NCBI GenBank assembly: GCA_029856125.1
Contig: JAHQWJ010000107.1
Location: forward strand, 62,001 to 126,000
DNA: 64,000 nt
Origin: Promethearchaeia archaeon
GTDB lineage: Archaea > Asgardarchaeota > Lokiarchaeia > Sigyniarchaeales > SOKP01
Direction: 5' to 3'
Shown here one piece after another: positions 15,811-24,801 of the stretch. The notes beneath the pieces are model-generated. The model was not told the DNA's origin and ran no database searches. It was given only the letters and a program-made list of their open reading frames with translations. A program made the translations under genes and the position numbers. Position 1 is the stretch's first letter; every line of letters begins with the position of its first letter.

Positions 15811-18789
15811 TTAATGAGTGTGAAATTCCGTTCTACTAATTAGTTCAAGTTGGAGTTCTTTATTTAAATCGACAAAATAGGCGTTATATCCCGAAATTCT
15901 GACCATTAACCATTGATAATTTTCAGGTTGAACCATTGCATCCTTTAAAGTATCGGATGATACGACATTGAATTGCATCTGCATACCACCTAAATCAAAG
16001 TAGCTCTGAGTATATCCTCGAAAGTAGTTGATTGTTTCTTCATGAGTATCTTTAGGATCGGGTACTAATTTAACGTTAAAAGCAAGATTATTGGGCATTT
16101 TTTCGCTGTCCAATGCAGCCACCGCTCTTATATTCTCAATTAAAACATCTCTATCACTTGGAACAGGGGTCAACCCTGGCGTGAACGGTTTATAGGCTTT
16201 TCTCCCATTCGGTAAAGCTCCAGAAACATTGCCGAAAGCAACGTGATTGCTCATACTCCAAAATCCTACTAGATATTTACCCCCACGATAATTATCAAAC
16301 GAATAAAAATCGTCATACACGTAATCTATAATCTCTTGGCCTAATTGAATCGTTTGTGAGTCATCAGTTCCAAACTTTGGTATTGATTTTATTCTTTTTA
16401 ACAATAATTCCCCTTCTGGAGATGAAAAATTATTTTTTACATGATCATTAAAAACACTAAAATCAATTTCTTTTTTATCGTATACCAATGTTTTAACAAC
16501 ATTCAATGTATCAATAATATCAGCAAGTCCAATCATTGCTACACCTGAAGTGTTGTAAATTGCACCTCCATCCACTAAATCAATCCCTTTATCCATTGGT
16601 CCATCAAATAACGAACTTAATAAAGGTGATGGATGTAAAGTTTGATGTGCTCTTCCTAAAAGATTATTATATTCTACGCTTTTTTCAATCATAAAGTGAA
16701 GTTGTTGTTTGAAAGCGTTCAGAAAATCATTATTGTTTTTAAAATCACCAACTTCACCAGTATTTGGGCCAAATCTCTTATGATTACTAACAACAGGATG
16801 AAACCCATTATTGAGTGTCATTTCCATAGCAGCAATTGTATTAAACATCATGCAATTGGTATGACCAAAATGTTTTCCACAAATAGTTGGCTCAACACAG
16901 CCAGTTGCTGCCCATGTCCTTGCATCTTCCAGTTTTATTCCAACTTTTGTCAGAGCATTAATCATTTGGATATCGTTATGAATTGAAGGCGTGGCATATG
17001 TATTTATATTAACCTCAAGGATTCGATCCAAATATTCTTTTGAATTCACTCCCGGATAGTAACGAGCATTTAAATTTGGATCTCTCAAGGTTAGCATTTC
17101 TGTTACTTTTAAAATTATAAATGTCATATCACAAACTGCAGATTTACCATCTTTATCAACACCGCCAACTGTCAGAGCAAAATCTTGGCTACTCCCCCCG
17201 AATAGATAATTTCCAACATCTGGAACTAAAGGAGCTTGATCTGAAACACGGAGAAAGAAACATCCCATTAATTCTATTGCTTTCTTAATATACTCTTCTT
17301 TCTGCTTATCTGATGTGATTTTTTCCATATCACTTTCAAAATATGGTTGTAACCAATGATCTAAACGACCAAGTGACAATCCCATATGAGCATTCTCTTG
17401 AGTTAGTGCAATCCACATTATCCAAATTGAGATGATTGCTTCTTCAAGGGTTTTAGGGGCTTCAGCAGGTACTTTCAACAATAGTTGTCCTAAGTGAAGT
17501 AATTCCTGTTTTCTCATCTTCAGCATTTCTGAAGCATTTTGTTCATCGATTGTATCTGCTTTATGTGCTGCTTCATTTGCTAAATTTGCTGTATAATTTA
17601 AAACACCAGTTAACGCTAATTGGATTCCTTTATAGAAATCTTCTTTTTTTGAATCAGTTGTTTCTTTTTCTTTAGAGGCAGCTTCATTCAATAACTTATT
17701 TATACCAGTTTTTAAAAAATCGGGAAATCCAGGGATGGTGTGGGAAATAGCTTGAGTTTTCCACATGAAATAAAATACAAAATGTTCATCCATTTGTTGA
17801 GATAAGGGATTACCATTTTTTGTTCTAACATATTCTCTAATATTTCTATCCATCCAAAAAGGAAAAACCTCATCATCTAAAATATCAATAGCTTCTTGAT
17901 CTATTAGATGGGGATTTAATTCGCGATTATCAATCGAATAAAGTTCCGGCCAGAAAATCATTGCCCCAAATTCTGGATATATCATTGTACCTAATCTTTT
18001 TGTGGTTGAAGTACCTGGTAAATAATCCCACTCTTGAATTATAGGCATCTTATGAGAAAGAAGATAGTTGACTATTTTCCCCATTTTTAAGCCAGGATGA
18101 TCATTATTCCCATCTTCTGGCGTATAGCCTTCTCTTTTACAAATTTCGGTAATTAATTTAGATCTTTCTGGGCAAACTTCAAGATTAGAAACTGAACGTA
18201 TATATTTCAAATAGTTTAATCTTTTAAAATCCTTTAACTGATATTTTCCCAAGTAAAGATCTTCTAAGTATTTCACATTATCAGTTTTATAATTAAGTAT
18301 AGTATTCTTCATATGTTCTGTTCCGGACGAGAAATCTTCAAATTGTACAAATGGAATAGTCTCTTCTTTTTGGATATTCTGAATTCGTTGATCGTAAGCG
18401 TCTTTATGTTTTAACAAAACATATGTCATTAAAAAGAAGAATTTAGTCATTTGACTCATGTTTCCAATCGTATGTAGTTTATTTTTCAAAAGCATATTAA
18501 CAATTTCTTCAGGTTTACTTCGAGGGAGTTTCCCCAAATCTTTTACTTTTTTATATTTTAAGGTGAGGGTTGGGTTTTCGATAGTATCTTTAATAACTTC
18601 GATATTTCCATTATTAAAAATTATTGAGACGCTTTGATTCTCATCTTCTTCAGCTGTAAAAAGTAATCTTGCGTTAAAAACAAAATTAGTTGCTTGGTTA
18701 TAAATTTCTTTTTTATATTCTGGATTATCATCAATCATCTGTTTAAGTAAACTAAAAACATTTGCAATTTTGCTTCTTACTTTCGCCAT
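15811..18789 (-). CDS. Glycyl radical enzyme with N-terminal SCP2-like domain
   Basis: A 992-residue PFL-family protein. The radical glycine is G967 in RISGYNAYF; the thiyl cysteine C631 and general base E633 are in GCVEP. The C-x-E pair is that of diol/glycerol dehydratases, choline lyase, hydroxyproline dehydratase and some decarboxylases, not of pyruvate formate-lyase (CC). Members of that group are about 780-850 residues. The surplus is at the N-terminus: residues about 1-130 look like an SCP2 sterol-carrier fold, with a beta-rich stretch (SIIFNNGNIEV) followed by terminal helices. The substrate is not determined. With an ornithine aminotransferase divergent from it, a hydroxyproline-dehydratase-like activity is one option, a hydrophobic substrate is another. 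Confidence 0.88.
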   Translation of the reverse strand: MAKVRSKIANVFSLLKQMIDDNPEYKKEIYNQATNFVFNARLLFTAEEDENQSVSIIFNNGNIEVIKDTIENPTLTLKYKKVKDLGKLPRSKPEEIVNMLLKNKLHTIGNMSQMTKFFFLMTYVLLKHKDAYDQRIQNIQKEETIPFVQFEDFSSGTEHMKNTILNYKTDNVKYLEDLYLGKYQLKDFKRLNYLKYIRSVSNLEVCPERSKLITEICKREGYTPEDGNNDHPGLKMGKIVNYLLSHKMPIIQEWDYLPGTSTTKRLGTMIYPEFGAMIFWPELYSIDNRELNPHLIDQEAIDILDDEVFPFWMDRNIREYVRTKNGNPLSQQMDEHFVFYFMWKTQAISHTIPGFPDFLKTGINKLLNEAASKEKETTDSKKEDFYKGIQLALTGVLNYTANLANEAAHKADTIDEQNASEMLKMRKQELLHLGQLLLKVPAEAPKTLEEAIISIWIMWIALTQENAHMGLSLGRLDHWLQPYFESDMEKITSDKQKEEYIKKAIELMGCFFLRVSDQAPLVPDVGNYLFGGSSQDFALTVGGVDKDGKSAVCDMTFIILKVTEMLTLRDPNLNARYYPGVNSKEYLDRILEVNINTYATPSIHNDIQMINALTKVGIKLEDARTWAATGCVEPTICGKHFGHTNCMMFNTIAAMEMTLNNGFHPVVSNHKRFGPNTGEVGDFKNNNDFLNAFKQQLHFMIEKSVEYNNLLGRAHQTLHPSPLLSSLFDGPMDKGIDLVDGGAIYNTSGVAMIGLADIIDTLNVVKTLVYDKKEIDFSVFNDHVKNNFSSPEGELLLKRIKSIPKFGTDDSQTIQLGQEIIDYVYDDFYSFDNYRGGKYLVGFWSMSNHVAFGNVSGALPNGRKAYKPFTPGLTPVPSDRDVLIENIRAVAALDSEKMPNNLAFNVKLVPDPKDTHEETINYFRGYTQSYFDLGGMQMQFNVVSSDTLKDAMVQPENYQWLMVRISGYNAYFVDLNKELQLELISRTEFHTH

Positions 18790-19039
18790 GTAATTTTACA
18801 CTTAATTTTTTTATATTTATTTTTATATAAATTTTTTAATCTAATAAAATTGATCAAGAAATTAAAGTTTCGCTCTCTCTTAATTCTATGTAAGATATGT
18901 TAATCTTTCTTCTAATTTATTGCATTAGTTATACCCACACATTTCCCAATATTATCTAACAGTAACATAAAAACTCTTTATTCAAAAAATAATATATATT
19001 TACTTTCATACTAATAAATAAAACCAATAGTGAAATTTT

Positions 19040-20299
19040 ATGCCAAATTCAAAAGATTATATGGAAATGGATGACAAATACTGCGCTCATAACTATCATC
19101 CTATTCCCGTTGTTATTTCAAAGGCAGAAGGAGTATGGGTTTACGATCCGGAAGGAAAAAAATATTTAGATTGTTTATCTGCCTATTCCTCTCAAAACGC
19201 GGGCCATTGCCATCCCGAAATTGTAAAAGCTTTAAAAGAGCAAGCCGATAAAGTCACTTTAACATCTCGTGCTTTTTATAACGATGTGATGGGCCCTTTT
19301 TTAAAAAAGCTATGCGAAGTTGTAGGACCGCATATCAACGATCCAAAAAATTCCGGAATCATGGCACTACCTATGAACACTGGAACTGAAGCAGTGTCTA
19401 CTGGTCTGAAAGTTGCTAGAGCTTGGGGTTATATTAAAAAGAAAATTCCTAAAAACGAAGCCAAAATTATAATCTGCAGAGACAACTTTCATGGGAGATC
19501 AATCACTATTGCGGGTTTTAGTACAGATATTGAGGCTGTAAGATACTACGGTAACTTTGGTCCTTACACTCCCGGTTTTGTTACGATCCCTTATGGGGAT
19601 GCTGATGAATTAGAAAATAGCATTTTAGAAATCGGTGCTGAAACCGTAGCTGCGTTTCTATTCGAACCTATTCAAGGAGAAGCTGGAGTTAAAGTACCTC
19701 CAGAAGGTTTCATTAGAAAAGTTAGAGAAATATGCACAAAATACAATGTTCTAATGATCGCTGATGAGATTCAAACAGGTTTCGGAAGAACAGGAGAATT
19801 ATTTGCTTGTGATCACGAAAATGTGAAACCTGACGCTATTTTACTTGGAAAAGCGTTAGGTGGAGGCGTTTATCCCGTTTCTGCCGTAGTTACTACACGA
19901 GATATTATTGGTCCGGATGTAATAAAACCTGGAACTCACGGAAGCACATTTGGTGGAAACCCTTTAGCATCAGCTGTCGCTTTAAAATCTTTAGAAGTTC
20001 ATATTGACGATCATTTAGCACAACGGTCCAAAGAATTTGGAACCTATTTCTTAAACGGTCTTAGTAATATAGCAGAAAAGAAGACTATAGTGCCGATAAA
20101 AGAAGTTAGAGGTAAAGGATTGTTGATGGCGATCGAGTTTGAATCAGATGCTAGACACATAGTAGAATTATTTAAAGATAACGGTGTGTTAGCTAAACAT
20201 ACTCATTCTACTACGATTCGTTTTGCCCCACCGTTAATTATAACTAAGGATCAAATCGATTGGGCTCTTAAAATTATCGAAGACGTTTTAGTTATTTAA
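19040..20299 (+). CDS. rocD: Ornithine--oxo-acid aminotransferase (class III)
   Basis: A 419-residue PLP enzyme converting ornithine to glutamate 5-semialdehyde (in equilibrium with pyrroline-5-carboxylate). The N-terminal segment SAYSSQNAGHCHPEIV and the loop LTSRAFYND are typical of ornithine aminotransferase. DEIQTGFGRTG holds the PLP-binding Asp, and the Schiff-base lysine is in LGKALGGGVYP. The length fits. The related acetylornithine and 4-aminobutyrate aminotransferases differ in the SRAFYN region. It is divergent from the glycyl radical enzyme across a 250-base gap. Confidence 0.88.
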   Translation: MPNSKDYMEMDDKYCAHNYHPIPVVISKAEGVWVYDPEGKKYLDCLSAYSSQNAGHCHPEIVKALKEQADKVTLTSRAFYNDVMGPFLKKLCEVVGPHINDPKNSGIMALPMNTGTEAVSTGLKVARAWGYIKKKIPKNEAKIIICRDNFHGRSITIAGFSTDIEAVRYYGNFGPYTPGFVTIPYGDADELENSILEIGAETVAAFLFEPIQGEAGVKVPPEGFIRKVREICTKYNVLMIADEIQTGFGRTGELFACDHENVKPDAILLGKALGGGVYPVSAVVTTRDIIGPDVIKPGTHGSTFGGNPLASAVALKSLEVHIDDHLAQRSKEFGTYFLNGLSNIAEKKTIVPIKEVRGKGLLMAIEFESDARHIVELFKDNGVLAKHTHSTTIRFAPPLIITKDQIDWALKIIEDVLVI

Positions 20300-20338
20300 T
20301 GAATTCGGCTTTCTCATATCTCTTTTTTCCAGTTAGCA

Positions 20339-21526
20339 TTAAATAATTAAAAACACACCGTATAAACCAAGCAATAGTATAAAAGATATGAAAATCGGTT
20401 TGCCTAAGACTTTTGCAACTTTTATAAAATCTGTTTTAAAATATTCTGTACTATAGGCAACGCAAGGATGAAGCGGAGTAATTAGATATCCTAAAAAAAT
20501 TGAAGTGTAAATAAAGATGAAATCAAGCAATGGCATGATTGGAACTGTAAATTGTGCTAAATAAATGGGGAGTAAAATTGAAATGGGTAATTGGATACGT
20601 CCCGTTCCGAACCCAAGAAGAAAGCCGATTAATATAAGAAGAAAAACTGATAAATCTACGCTAGCAATTTCCTCAGGAGCACCAGAAAGAACAAACACCT
20701 CTAAAAATATAAACATCGAAAAAATAATTAATGGAAAACGCCAAATTTTCATCTTTTTTGAAATGGGTTTTACACTTGAAACTTTCATTTTCCCAAATTT
20801 TAGCGCCAGCCAAATACTAATAATGAGACCAAGAAGAAGGAATAATTCTGGAACAAAGAAATTAAAAAATGTCCTTCCAACAAAATCGAAAACTGGGGCA
20901 ATAAGAATTGGTAATAAATTGAGAAACGCTCGTTTAAGATCCCTTTCTCCTTGTTCTGTATAAGGAGACACATTCCTAACCAGCATAATGTATCCTATTA
21001 CCCACATTACAATTAAACCAGGTAATAGCCCAAGAACAAGTATATAGAGGTTTATGTTAGTGATTTTACTGGCTATGATCAAAGCAGAAGATATTGGATA
21101 AATCATAATCAACATATGTCTATACCATACATTGATTGAGACCTTGATATTCGCATCCTCTTCAGAATCTATCTGCTGTACAATAGGAGCGGACATTAAT
21201 GCACCCCCGGGCACCGGTAATAATCCAAATAACGCCGGTATCATCATAAGAGAAGATTTCCTTGAAATTCGCATTTTTTGAATCATCTCCATCATTAACC
21301 CAGACTCTTCCATTATTCCTCCTAAGATAGGAATAAGTATCATAATAATGATTAAGGCTATTATCGATAGATCTGTTAACACATTGATTAAAGATTGCAA
21401 AAAATCAACTCCCGCCAAAATTGCAAAACCTAACGCTCCCAAAGTTAGTACAATCCCTAATTCATACTTAGAAAGTGCCATAACTATACCAATTATTATG
21501 ATAAAACTTAACCAGGCGGGTAACAT
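20339..21526 (-). CDS. DUF401 family membrane permease
   Basis: A 395-residue protein with about 10-12 transmembrane helices and a conserved PALFGLLPVPGGALMSAPIV segment, as in DUF401 proteins of archaea and Thermotogae, which belong to the ion-transporter (ArsB/CitM-like) superfamily. The substrate is unknown. Last gene of the minus-strand operon 26886 to 20339, so it may move a substrate or product of the carbamoyltransferase/oxidoreductase route, for example an amino acid. Confidence 0.78.
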   Translation of the reverse strand: MLPAWLSFIIIIGIVMALSKYELGIVLTLGALGFAILAGVDFLQSLINVLTDLSIIALIIIMILIPILGGIMEESGLMMEMIQKMRISRKSSLMMIPALFGLLPVPGGALMSAPIVQQIDSEEDANIKVSINVWYRHMLIMIYPISSALIIASKITNINLYILVLGLLPGLIVMWVIGYIMLVRNVSPYTEQGERDLKRAFLNLLPILIAPVFDFVGRTFFNFFVPELFLLLGLIISIWLALKFGKMKVSSVKPISKKMKIWRFPLIIFSMFIFLEVFVLSGAPEEIASVDLSVFLLILIGFLLGFGTGRIQLPISILLPIYLAQFTVPIMPLLDFIFIYTSIFLGYLITPLHPCVAYSTEYFKTDFIKVAKVLGKPIFISFILLLGLYGVFLII

Positions 21527-21621
21527 ATCTTTGAACGTGAGTGATTTTGATAATTCTACAATTCTATTCTTAGAAAAATAAAGGAATCAATATTTATTTT
21601 CTTATAATAAAACGTAAGAAT

Positions 21622-22536
21622 TTAACTAGTTTCAATATAAAAATGCGTTCCTGCTTTACCCTCTAATGCATCTTTTATTTTTTCAATTGATGTAATAATC
21701 GCTCGCTCGCCACCAGATTCCAAGAAGTTAATAACTGCTTGAATTTTAGGACCCATACTTCCGGGAGGAAAATGACCTTGCTTTAAATAATTTTTAGCAT
21801 CCAAGGTTGATACCTTATCCAGATATTTATAATCAACTCTTCCAAAGTTTAAAGCGACTCTTTCTACATCTGTAGCAATTATTAGGATATCTGCACTTAT
21901 CTGTTCTCCTAATTTTGCACTGGCTAAATCTTTGTCTATTACAGCTTCAACCCCTTGAAAACGAGTCCCTTCTTTAATTACGGGAACTCCACCACCACCA
22001 CATGATATAACGATAAAATTCTCCTGCATTAACTTCTTAATTTCTCGAGATTGTACTATCCTTATTGGTTTTGGTGATGGGACCACGCGTCTCCATCCTT
22101 TTGAAGTTTTCACATATCCTGGACGCTTTCTTTTGTATGCCGGCCCAATTGGTTTTGTAGGGTGAGTAAACGCTTTATCGTTAGGGTCAACTTCAACATA
22201 AGTTAAAACTGTTAAGAAAAATTTTTCCAGATCAGTACCAAGTCGCATTAATTCTTCATCGAGGGTAGATTCAATTAAAAAACCTATTTGTCCTTGAGTT
22301 TCAGCAACTAATATCTGCAAAGGCATTCTTGTAATCTCATCCGACGCTTCTTGTTGTAGAAGTAGTGCGCCTACTTGAGGGCCATTACCATGAGTAATAA
22401 TAATGTTGTATTTTTCTGACAATTTAGCAATCTGCTTTATAGGTGCTTGTAAGTTATTAATCATCTGTTCGGGCGTTCCTCTTTCTCCCGGTTTTATGAG
22501 AGCATTTCCTCCAAGTGCAACAATTAGCGTTTTCAT
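21622..22536 (-). CDS. arcC: Carbamate kinase
   Basis: A 304-residue enzyme of the amino acid kinase fold that makes ATP from carbamoyl phosphate and ADP (or the reverse). Recognised from the start LIVALGGNALIKPGERGT, ITHGNGPQVG and the C-terminal HFPPGSMGPKIQA and IITSIEKIKDAL segments. It follows the carbamoyltransferase-like gene in the operon, which is the arrangement of fermentative arginine or agmatine routes, where it harvests ATP. No arginine deiminase is in the window. Confidence 0.94.
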   Translation of the reverse strand: MKTLIVALGGNALIKPGERGTPEQMINNLQAPIKQIAKLSEKYNIIITHGNGPQVGALLLQQEASDEITRMPLQILVAETQGQIGFLIESTLDEELMRLGTDLEKFFLTVLTYVEVDPNDKAFTHPTKPIGPAYKRKRPGYVKTSKGWRRVVPSPKPIRIVQSREIKKLMQENFIVISCGGGGVPVIKEGTRFQGVEAVIDKDLASAKLGEQISADILIIATDVERVALNFGRVDYKYLDKVSTLDAKNYLKQGHFPPGSMGPKIQAVINFLESGGERAIITSIEKIKDALEGKAGTHFYIETS

Positions 22537-22659
22537 TAAAGAGAACCTTTACAACAAACGATATAAAAGCAAATGAAAAATAATAATATTTTACTTCTTA
22601 TTTAAAGCTTTTCTCTTCAATGTGGTACAATATCAATCATCAAATGAAAAGGAAAAATT

Positions 22660-23592
22660 TTAAAATTTATCTCGTAAAAAGAGCATAATCCCTTTTTGGC
22701 CATGCAATCTGTTTTCTGCCTGATCGAATACAATCGATTGAGGTCCATCTATAACTTCAGCAGTTTGTTCATAACCTCGTTTGGCTGGCAAGCAGTTCAT
22801 AAAAATTGCGTCTGGTTTCGCAGTTTCCATTATCTGTGAGTTGACTTGGAATGGTATGAAAATTTTCCGTCGTTCTTCTTCCTTTTCAACAGGAATACCA
22901 TAAGACATCCACGAGTCTGTGTATAGTACATCTGAGTCTTTCGCAGCTTTAAAGGCATCATGAATTACATTTATATGTGCACCCGTTTCTTTTGATATTT
23001 GAGAGACTTCATCAAGTACTTCTTGTTCAGGTGTATATTCAGATCCAACAGGGCAAGCAACATCTAAGGTCAAACCAAAAATGGCAGCAATCCGCATTAA
23101 ATCGTAAGTTACATTATTATACGCGTCTCCGAAATAACTAATTTTAAGATTATCCAATCGTCCTTTTTTCTCTTTTATAGTTAAGAAATCTCCCATCATT
23201 TGGCATGGATGCGCAAAATCGTCAAGCATGTTGATTACCGGTACTTCCGCGTGTTGAGCTAAATCCCTAACATCTTGTCGCTTAAACACTCTTGCGGCTA
23301 TCAAGTTAACGAATCTTGAGGCGGTCTTTGCAGTATCGTGAATATTTTCTTTCTTGCCAAGAGGAGAATCCTTTATTGAATAAAAAATAGCGTGACCTCC
23401 TAATTGTTGCATCCCTACTTCAAAGGAGATTCTTGTTCTTAAGGAAGGCTTTGCAAATATCATTAAAAGCGTTTCTCCTTTAAGCGTGGAATCAAAAATG
23501 TGGGGATTTTGTTTAATCTCTAAAGCTTTATTGATTATTTTCTTGATTTCCGCCTTCGAAAGGTCAGAAATTTTTAATAAATGTCGAACCAT
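22660..23592 (-). CDS. Ornithine carbamoyltransferase-like enzyme
   Basis: A 310-residue aspartate/ornithine carbamoyltransferase family member. The carbamoyl-phosphate site SLRT (residues 50-53) stands for S-T-R-T, and HPCQMMGD is intact. Two segments that close over ornithine are altered: the HCLP motif is NCLP (C267) and the SMG loop is SYG (in DSWMSYG). The rest (IDGPQSIVFDQAENRLHGQK) is as in ornithine enzymes. It probably releases carbamoyl phosphate for the kinase encoded next. The amino substrate could be ornithine or another amine (putrescine, an acylated ornithine); I would not give the arcB name without testing. Confidence 0.8.
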   Translation of the reverse strand: MVRHLLKISDLSKAEIKKIINKALEIKQNPHIFDSTLKGETLLMIFAKPSLRTRISFEVGMQQLGGHAIFYSIKDSPLGKKENIHDTAKTASRFVNLIAARVFKRQDVRDLAQHAEVPVINMLDDFAHPCQMMGDFLTIKEKKGRLDNLKISYFGDAYNNVTYDLMRIAAIFGLTLDVACPVGSEYTPEQEVLDEVSQISKETGAHINVIHDAFKAAKDSDVLYTDSWMSYGIPVEKEEERRKIFIPFQVNSQIMETAKPDAIFMNCLPAKRGYEQTAEVIDGPQSIVFDQAENRLHGQKGIMLFLRDKF

Positions 23593-23632
23593 TTTAACAT
23601 CAATGAATTTATTAGATAATACTTTATATTTT

Positions 23633-24799
23633 TTACTTTAAATCTTCTATTTTATGGTTATCGCGACTGTAAGCAAGTTCTCTTAACATTTCTTCATCTT
23701 TTGAATTTAGTTTTTCTGTAATTTCACGACTTAGGAGTTCCCCGAGTCCAGGACCAAGCATGAAACCCTGACCACACATACCAACTGCGTTAATGTAACC
23801 TTCAATATCGTCGATTCTACCAATTATGGGGTTTCCGTCTGGAGTCATAGGATATAATCCTCTCCAGGTCCTTCTAATTTTGATGTTTTTTAAACGCGGC
23901 AGTAAATTAACCATTCTTTTTGAGATTTGTGGTAAGAACGAGCTAGTTTCGCGACGATCAATACCGGGAATGTTAGGTTCTGGCGTAAGACAAAATATAA
24001 TCTTACCCTCTTTATTTTGATAGAAATAATAATTTTTTGAGTTTCCAAACTTCTCATCTGTAGCAGGTTTAATATCAATAACCATTGTAGAAAAGAATTT
24101 TTTAACGGGTTCGGTAATCCCTGCCTCATGGCTTTCTGGAACAACAGGTAAATCAATATTTAGCATGTTACCAATATCTTTAGCGTGAGCTCCTGCTGCA
24201 TTAATTATTGTTTGAGTTTTATATTCTGCTTTATTGGTTTTTACGCCTGTGATTTTTTTATTTTTTGTAGCGATATCAATTACTTCTTCGCTAAAGTTAT
24301 ATTCTGCTCCAAATTCCTTTGATTTACGATAAAACGCATGAAGGGCTAATAAAGGAGATGAATTTCCATCTTCAGGGCTATATGTGCCACCTAATAAATT
24401 ATCACTATTTATTCCAGGAACCAAGTCTTTAATTTTATCTGCATTTACATAATCAATATTTAATCCAAATTCCTTTTGTTGTCGAACCGTATTTTTTAAC
24501 ATTTGTTCGTGTTCGTTAGTAAACGCTAGAAAACAATAACCACCTTGTTCCCACCAAATATCGTTTCCATACAATTCTTTCCAAGAAGCAAAAATTTCTA
24601 TTGATCTTTGGCATAGCCAAATCTTGCTTTTAAGTGAATGAGTTGCTCTAATACCCCCTATTGCGTGTTTATTATCGCCCTGAGCAACTGAAGGTAAACT
24701 ATCAAGAACAAGCGTTTTAAGTCCAACTTTTGCCGTAGCTAAAGCAGTTGGGACGCCGATACTTCCAGCTCCTATAATGATAACGTCGTACTCCACCAA
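23633..24799 (-). CDS. FAD-dependent amino-acid oxidoreductase, DAO family (small subunit)
   Basis: A 388-residue DAO-fold flavoprotein: the FAD site is IIGAGSIGVPTALATA at the N-terminus, and the C-terminal GYINAVGMCGQGFMLGPGLGEL region is also typical. It belongs with proline/sarcosine/hydroxyproline dehydrogenase and opine oxidase subunits, which oxidise secondary amines. It starts 2 bases after the stop of the 694-residue flavoprotein, so the two proteins probably make one complex. Likely substrate: proline or another secondary amine; a proline dehydrogenase (as in Pyrococcus and Thermococcus) would give pyrroline-5-carboxylate. Confidence 0.85.
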   Translation of the reverse strand: MVEYDVIIIGAGSIGVPTALATAKVGLKTLVLDSLPSVAQGDNKHAIGGIRATHSLKSKIWLCQRSIEIFASWKELYGNDIWWEQGGYCFLAFTNEHEQMLKNTVRQQKEFGLNIDYVNADKIKDLVPGINSDNLLGGTYSPEDGNSSPLLALHAFYRKSKEFGAEYNFSEEVIDIATKNKKITGVKTNKAEYKTQTIINAAGAHAKDIGNMLNIDLPVVPESHEAGITEPVKKFFSTMVIDIKPATDEKFGNSKNYYFYQNKEGKIIFCLTPEPNIPGIDRRETSSFLPQISKRMVNLLPRLKNIKIRRTWRGLYPMTPDGNPIIGRIDDIEGYINAVGMCGQGFMLGPGLGELLSREITEKLNSKDEEMLRELAYSRDNHKIEDLK

Positions 24800-24801
24800 A
24801 A

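Noticed and set aside
15811..18789. Calling the glycyl radical enzyme pyruvate formate-lyase
   Set aside because: The active site is GCVEP with one cysteine and a glutamate, not the double cysteine of pyruvate formate-lyase.
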